Source: DATGSF01 sp035302865
Lineage (GTDB): Bacteria > Bacteroidota > Bacteroidia > Chitinophagales > Chitinophagaceae
Direction: 5' to 3'
Assembly (NCBI GenBank): GCA_035302865.1
Contig: DATGSF010000022.1
Coordinates: forward strand, 1-17,176
DNA length: 17,176 nt
Of this stretch, positions 13,705 to 17,176 are shown piece after piece. The translations under genes were made by a program, and so were the position numbers. Position 1 is the stretch's first letter, and every line of letters begins with the position of its first letter. The notes below the pieces were generated by a model. That model was not told the origin of the DNA, ran no database searches, and saw only the letters and a list, made by a program, of their open reading frames with translations.

Positions 13705-14994
13705 ATGGTTAAAAATTATATCACATTACTCTTTTTATCAGGTATTTTTTTATTTAGTAGTAAGAGTCATGCTGAAACTATAAGGGTTTTATTTATAGGT
13801 AATAGTTACACCGCAGGAAATAATCTACCACAAATAGTTAAGGATTTTGCATTATCAAACAATGATACCTTAATTTATGCAGCACATACACCAGGAGGCG
13901 CTACTTTACAAGATCACAGCACAAATTCTACTGTGTTAAATTTAATACAGCAAGGTCACTGGGATTTTGTAGTGCTTCAAGAGCAAAGTCAGATTCCATC
14001 ATTTCCCGATCCACAAGTTCAAAACATGTTTTTTCCAGGTGCAGAATCCATGAATAACTTAATTAAACAATATAACCCTTGTGCTAAAACACTATTTTTT
14101 ATAACTTGGGGAAGAAAAAATGGAGATGCGCAAAACTGCCCAAATTTCCCTCCACTTTGTACTTATCAAGGAATGGACAGCCTATTAACCTTGCGTTATA
14201 CTCAAGCTGCACAATTAAATGAGGCTATTTTAGCTCCTGTGGGACCTGTATGGAGAAAAATAAGAGAATTACATCCTCAATTAAACTTATACACAAGCGA
14301 TGAAAGCCATCCAAATGAAATAGGCTCTTATGCTGCTGCAGCAACATTCTACACTGTATTATTTGAAAAATCTCCTAGGAATATATCTTTTAATTATAAT
14401 TTAGATCCATCCTCAGCAGAGTTAATCAAAGAACTTGTTCATACAGAAGTTTATAATAAATTAGATATCTGGCAACAATATATGCCATTACCTAAAGCTA
14501 AATTTGAAATTATAAACATTTTTGAAAATGAATTTGAATTTAGAAATAATTCAGAGCATGCTGATTTATACTTTTGGGACTTTGGTGATGGGAATACGAG
14601 CAATGATTTTGAACCTAATCATGCCTATCAAGATATAGGAAATTATCAAATTAGCTTAACAGTTAAAGAAAACATCTGCAATTATACAAATAAATCAATT
14701 GACTCAATTGAAATTACAAATTCGATTGATATTAATGAATTAAATTATGATTCAGTTATTTCTATTTATCCAAATCCGAGTTCCAATTTTATTCAAATCA
14801 AATCAGATATAGAAATTCAAGATTATTCAATTTTGACTATAGATGGTAAGGAAAAGAAAATTAATAATTTCCATTTTGAAGAAAGCAATAATATAGTTCT
14901 AAATATATCTCATTTAGAAAATGGAATTTATATCTTGTATATAACCGATTCTAATAAGAGAAAACTAGCAATAAAATTCAATGTTGTACATTAA
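13705..14994 (+). CDS. Secreted SGNH-hydrolase-like protein with PKD domain and T9SS sorting domain
   Basis: 429 residues. Signal peptide 1-23 (cleavage near SHA-ET). The SGNH-like domain (about 25-260) has block I LFIGNSYTAG with nucleophile Ser34, GGATLQDH as a possible block II, LQEQS (91-95) at the block III position, and SDESHPNEIGSY with Asp199/His202 as the likely catalytic pair. A PKD domain follows (about 264-338, FWDFGDGNTS then AYQDIGNYQISLTV). A T9SS type A sorting domain ends the protein (about 350-427, SIYPNPSSNFIQIK then NGIYILYI). It should cross the outer membrane through the Por system and be anchored or released at the surface. SGNH enzymes with this build act as esterases, often deacetylating glycans; the substrate is unknown. 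The usual GxND of block III is replaced by QEQS. It follows the response regulator. Confidence 0.88.
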   Translation: MVKNYITLLFLSGIFLFSSKSHAETIRVLFIGNSYTAGNNLPQIVKDFALSNNDTLIYAAHTPGGATLQDHSTNSTVLNLIQQGHWDFVVLQEQSQIPSFPDPQVQNMFFPGAESMNNLIKQYNPCAKTLFFITWGRKNGDAQNCPNFPPLCTYQGMDSLLTLRYTQAAQLNEAILAPVGPVWRKIRELHPQLNLYTSDESHPNEIGSYAAAATFYTVLFEKSPRNISFNYNLDPSSAELIKELVHTEVYNKLDIWQQYMPLPKAKFEIINIFENEFEFRNNSEHADLYFWDFGDGNTSNDFEPNHAYQDIGNYQISLTVKENICNYTNKSIDSIEITNSIDINELNYDSVISIYPNPSSNFIQIKSDIEIQDYSILTIDGKEKKINNFHFEESNNIVLNISHLENGIYILYITDSNKRKLAIKFNVVH

Positions 14995-15001
14995 AAAATA
15001 T

Positions 15002-15044
15002 TATTCTCAACTGTTTTTAGAAAGTTATAAAACAGTTGAGAATA
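15002..15044. terminator. Bidirectional hairpin terminator between the SGNH gene and the ECF operon
   Basis: Perfect 16-bp inverted repeat: TATTCTCAACTGTTTT at 15002-15017 and its complement at 15029-15044, with an 11-nt loop. A tail CATTTTCTTTATTTTT follows on the plus strand, and AT-rich sequence ending in TTTTTTAA follows on the minus strand. It lies in the 74-nt gap between convergent genes. Confidence 0.8.
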
Positions 15045-15068
15045 CATTTTCTTTATTTTTAAAGTTTG

Positions 15069-15485
15069 TTATTCTTTATTCAAGCGTTGAATTAGGATTT
15101 GTCTAAAATCCTCCTCCGCTTTTTGCAATTTTAAGTACTGTTCTGAATTAATAACTTTTAAGAATTTTTCTTTATAGTTCGATTTTATTTTTATTATTTC
15201 TTTATCCAAACGCTCATTCTCTTCAATTACAAATTCTGGATTACTATTATTTCGCAAAGCTCTTTTCTTTACTCTAATTACATGCAATTCGTCATTATAC
15301 TGATTATAAACATGTAAAAAGTCATTTTTTTGTTTTGATTGCAATTCAATTTTTTCGGAAACAAATTCAATTTTTAAATCCCTTATTTTATTTCCAGTTG
15401 TTTTACTCTGCGCAATAGCAGAAAAATGTAAAACAAAAGAAAGAATAAAAAAGAATAATATTTTATATTGTTTACGGAAACTCAT
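15069..15485 (-). CDS. Small secreted CpxP/Spy-like helical protein
   Basis: 138 residues with a clear N-terminal signal peptide (FFFILSFVLHFSAIAQ, cleavage near residue 25-26), then an almost wholly helical, highly charged mature part rich in Lys, Glu and Gln, including FVSEKIELQSKQKNDFLHVY and FLKVINSEQYLKLQKAEEDF. Helical periplasmic proteins with this helix-'EQY'-helix look are CpxP/Spy-like, which in other bacteria sense or chaperone misfolded envelope proteins. That is a fold-level guess with no LTxxQ motif clearly present. It starts 10 nt after the putative anti-sigma gene and is the third gene of the ECF operon, so it may feed back on, or be induced by, the sigma factor. Confidence 0.65.
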   Translation of the reverse strand: MSFRKQYKILFFFILSFVLHFSAIAQSKTTGNKIRDLKIEFVSEKIELQSKQKNDFLHVYNQYNDELHVIRVKKRALRNNSNPEFVIEENERLDKEIIKIKSNYKEKFLKVINSEQYLKLQKAEEDFRQILIQRLNKE

Positions 15486-15495
15486 AGTTCAAATT

Positions 15496-16257
15496 TTAAA
15501 AATCATTTACTAAATACATTTCAATATCTGCTTTTGATAAAGCATTCAATTTTTCTTCAAAAGCCTTTTCAGATTCTTTAGAAGAAAAGTTTAACTCCAC
15601 ATCCCCATCAGGTAAATTGAGATATTCTGCAATTTCCTCTTTAGAAATACTCGCCAATTGATTTTCAAAATAATTAGAATTTTTTGAAGAATTTAAAATA
15701 TCACTCTTGTTATATATTCCGAACAGCCCAATAAATATTGCTAAAGCTGCTGCCATCCATACCCAACTGAATCCTTTTTTCTTAGAAGGAAAAGCTACAT
15801 TTTTATTTTTCTCAGCATTGTTTTGCGAATGTATTTTAGATAATATTTCTTTATCGAGATTTTCAAAATAAGATTCTGATACTTGTAAAGGAGTTGCTAT
15901 TTTCTTTTCCTTATTTAAATTTACTTTCTTTTCATCCTCTTTTATAGCGTCCATTAATCTATTAGTAAAGGAATCAAAATATTTAGATGGCATTTTTGAT
16001 TTTGCTATTTTTTTCTCCTTATCTATACTATTTAAAAATGCAACACTTGTAATATTTTGTACATTTTCCTCAAAATATTTCTCTGATGGAATTCTAAAAG
16101 GCTTCGTTTTATTGGGAAATTTCAACTGTATTTTAATTTCAGACAAAATCTTTTCGTCCACTTCTTCAAAATAGCCTTCTGGAAGTAAAAAAGGCATTTT
16201 ATTTGTATATTTCCAAGAGATTTTTGGATCTTGATTGTTTTGCATCTTGTTATCCAT
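15496..16257 (-). CDS. Putative membrane anti-sigma factor with four repeated Tyr-Phe motifs
   Basis: 253 residues, one transmembrane span at about 164-182, with the N-terminus predicted cytoplasmic. The cytoplasmic part has four copies of a motif of the form (L/I/V)-P-x-x-Y-F-(E/D)-x-(h)-x-x-x-I: PFLLPEGYFEEVDEKI (22-37), PFRIPSEKYFEENVQNI (53-69), KSKMPSKYFDSFTNRLMDAI (86-105) and LQVSESYFENLDKEILSKI (124-142). The periplasmic part has two copies of L-x-x-(I/L)-S-K-x-x-I-x-x-Y-L (201-213 and 237-249). Bacteroidota genes just after an ECF sigma factor often encode a single-span protein with such a VPxxYFE start, taken to be anti-sigma factors. No zinc HxxxCxxC motif is present. The start is ATG 16255-16257, 72 nt after the sigma gene. 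Sigma binding is inferred from position and topology. Confidence 0.65.
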   Translation of the reverse strand: MDNKMQNNQDPKISWKYTNKMPFLLPEGYFEEVDEKILSEIKIQLKFPNKTKPFRIPSEKYFEENVQNITSVAFLNSIDKEKKIAKSKMPSKYFDSFTNRLMDAIKEDEKKVNLNKEKKIATPLQVSESYFENLDKEILSKIHSQNNAEKNKNVAFPSKKKGFSWVWMAAALAIFIGLFGIYNKSDILNSSKNSNYFENQLASISKEEIAEYLNLPDGDVELNFSSKESEKAFEEKLNALSKADIEMYLVNDF

Positions 16258-16329
16258 AATCCTATAATTTATAAAAATTGTAAAGAATGATTTCTTTTCA
16301 AATTTTAGACTTTTACTTTATTCAAAAGT

Positions 16330-16890
16330 TTAATTATTTTTTAAATACTCTTCTACTTTTTTAACAGCATGGTGATAGGATGCTTTTAATGCACCGATTG
16401 AAGTTTCTAAAACCTCTGACATTTCAGCATAAGGCATTTCATCATAATAGCGAAGATTAAAAACTATCTTTTGTTTTTCTGGCAACTGTTGTATTGCCAT
16501 TTGTAATTTCCATTCTATCTCTGAAGCATCAAAGCCTGGTTCTGCTTTTAATACATTTTCCATTCCTAAATCTTCATCTGATATTGATATAGACCCTCTT
16601 TTTTTCTCTTTGTTTAAAAAAGTAATTGTTTCATTTGTAGCAATTCTATATAACCAAGTAAAAAGATTTGCTTCTTCTCTAAAATTCTCCAAGTATCTCC
16701 ATACTTTTATAAAAACATTTTGTAAGATATCATCTGCATCATCGTGGCTTATAACTATCCTTCTGATATGCCAATATAATCTTTCTTGATATTTTTTTAC
16801 AATTTGGGTAAAAGCCCATTCTTTAGAACTTTCAATTTTAAAAGCTTGTAATAAATCTTTATCTTCCTCAAAAACTGGTTGCGATTTCAT
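16330..16890 (-). CDS. ECF-family RNA polymerase sigma factor
   Basis: 186 residues, typical ECF size. Region 2 spans about 28-100: FTQIVKKYQERLYWHIRRIV, then DADDILQNVFIKVWRYLENF (core binding and -10 melting) and FTWLYRIATNETITFLNKEK. A variable linker rich in acidic residues follows. Region 4 spans about 127-183: LQMAIQQLPEKQKIVFNLRY, YDEMPYAEMSEVLETSIGAL and KASYHHAVKKVEEYL, which contains the DNA-recognition helix. It is the first gene of a minus-strand operon with the putative anti-sigma and CpxP-like genes, consistent with an envelope-stress regulator. The 53-nt gap to divergent fmt shows no standard TAnnTTTG on its strand, so it may use its own product or another sigma. ATG at 16888-16890. 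Confidence 0.93.
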   Translation of the reverse strand: MKSQPVFEEDKDLLQAFKIESSKEWAFTQIVKKYQERLYWHIRRIVISHDDADDILQNVFIKVWRYLENFREEANLFTWLYRIATNETITFLNKEKKRGSISISDEDLGMENVLKAEPGFDASEIEWKLQMAIQQLPEKQKIVFNLRYYDEMPYAEMSEVLETSIGALKASYHHAVKKVEEYLKNN

Positions 16891-16930
16891 ACATTCAGCA
16901 ATTTTTGCACAATTTAATAAATTGATTACT

Positions 16931-16938
16931 TATTTTTG
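16931..16938 (+). promoter_or_regulatory. Candidate -7 element of fmt, with a possible -33 TTTG
   Basis: TATTTTTG, an exact TAnnTTTG match, ends only 5 nt before the fmt ATG. A TTTG at 16904-16907 lies 23 nt upstream, near the upper limit of usual -33/-7 spacing. If the start site falls at the normal distance, the fmt mRNA would have almost no leader. Confidence 0.45.
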
Positions 16939-16943
16939 CCATT

Positions 16944-17176
16944 ATGATACAAAATAATTCATTTCCGAAAGTAATTTTCTTTGGAACTCCTGATTTTGCA
17001 GTGGAATCTTTGGATGCAATATTGAATGCTTCCATTCCAGTACTCGCAGTAGTTACCACTCCTGACAAGCCAGCTGGAAGGGGGAGAAAAATTCAAACTT
17101 CTGCAATAAAAGATTTTGCAGTTGAAAAAAATCTACCAATATTACAACCAGAAAATTTAAAAGATGCGGATTTTTT
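16944..17176 (+). CDS. fmt: Methionyl-tRNA formyltransferase (partial, N-terminal part)
   Basis: Adds a formyl group from 10-formyltetrahydrofolate to initiator Met-tRNA. About 77 N-terminal residues are visible before the right edge. Seen: VIFFGTPDFAVESLDAIL (residues 10-27), the opening of the formyltransferase Rossmann fold, and VVTTPDKPAGRGRKIQTS (about 36-53), the basic loop that contacts tRNA, then ILQPENLKD. These are diagnostic of Fmt. ATG at 16944-16946; no earlier in-frame ATG lies in the 53-nt gap to the divergent sigma gene. Confidence 0.93.
   Translation, partial: MIQNNSFPKVIFFGTPDFAVESLDAILNASIPVLAVVTTPDKPAGRGRKIQTSAIKDFAVEKNLPILQPENLKDADF

Overview
The window is AT-rich and reads as chromosomal DNA of a Bacteroidota bacterium. 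The evidence is a secreted protein with a C-terminal type IX secretion (T9SS) sorting domain, Bat-family proteins, an ECF sigma/anti-sigma/CpxP-like cassette, a lack of Shine-Dalgarno sequences, and repeated matches upstream of genes to the Bacteroidota -7 promoter element TAnnTTTG. The PurL start is of the short (Bacillus-type) form rather than the long single-chain form, which leans towards a Cytophagia/Chitinophagia/Saprospiria-like lineage. This placement is an inference. No transposon, phage, CRISPR, tRNA or rRNA gene was seen, and no gene is visibly broken.

Region 1 (1-5475, all minus strand) is a dense housekeeping block. In order of transcription it holds a nitroreductase and ccmB (2 nt apart), a previously uncalled 46-codon membrane protein, pdxH (TTG start), pyrR, pyrB (GTG start) and a DegT/DnrJ-type sugar aminotransferase abutting pyrB. 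After a gap with its own promoter candidate comes the 5' part of purL, cut by the window edge. Pyrimidine synthesis and its regulator or salvage enzyme (pyrB, pyrR), purine synthesis (purL), PLP supply (pdxH) and a PLP-dependent aminotransferase are thus clustered.

Region 2 (5476-9650) starts with about 520 nt of very AT-rich DNA without a convincing gene. It then has gmhA (heptose synthesis), a convergent VWA-TPR protein that is a BatB-BatC fusion, and divergent gcvT. Each convergent junction carries a perfect inverted repeat that can end transcription from both sides.

Region 3 (9704-15044) looks like a sensing/surface module. It has a beta-helix lipoprotein (minus), then divergently a TPR sensor histidine kinase and a LuxR/NarL-type response regulator overlapping by 4 nt, then an SGNH-hydrolase/PKD/T9SS surface protein. 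The gap between the lipoprotein and the kinase holds two G/C-tract palindromes in an AT-rich background, whose half-sites resemble NarL heptamers. They are the best candidate for an operator of the adjacent response regulator.

Region 4 (15069-17176) is an ECF sigma operon (minus: sigma factor, putative membrane anti-sigma with four repeated Tyr-Phe motifs, CpxP/Spy-like periplasmic protein), divergent from the 5' end of fmt, which is cut by the window edge.
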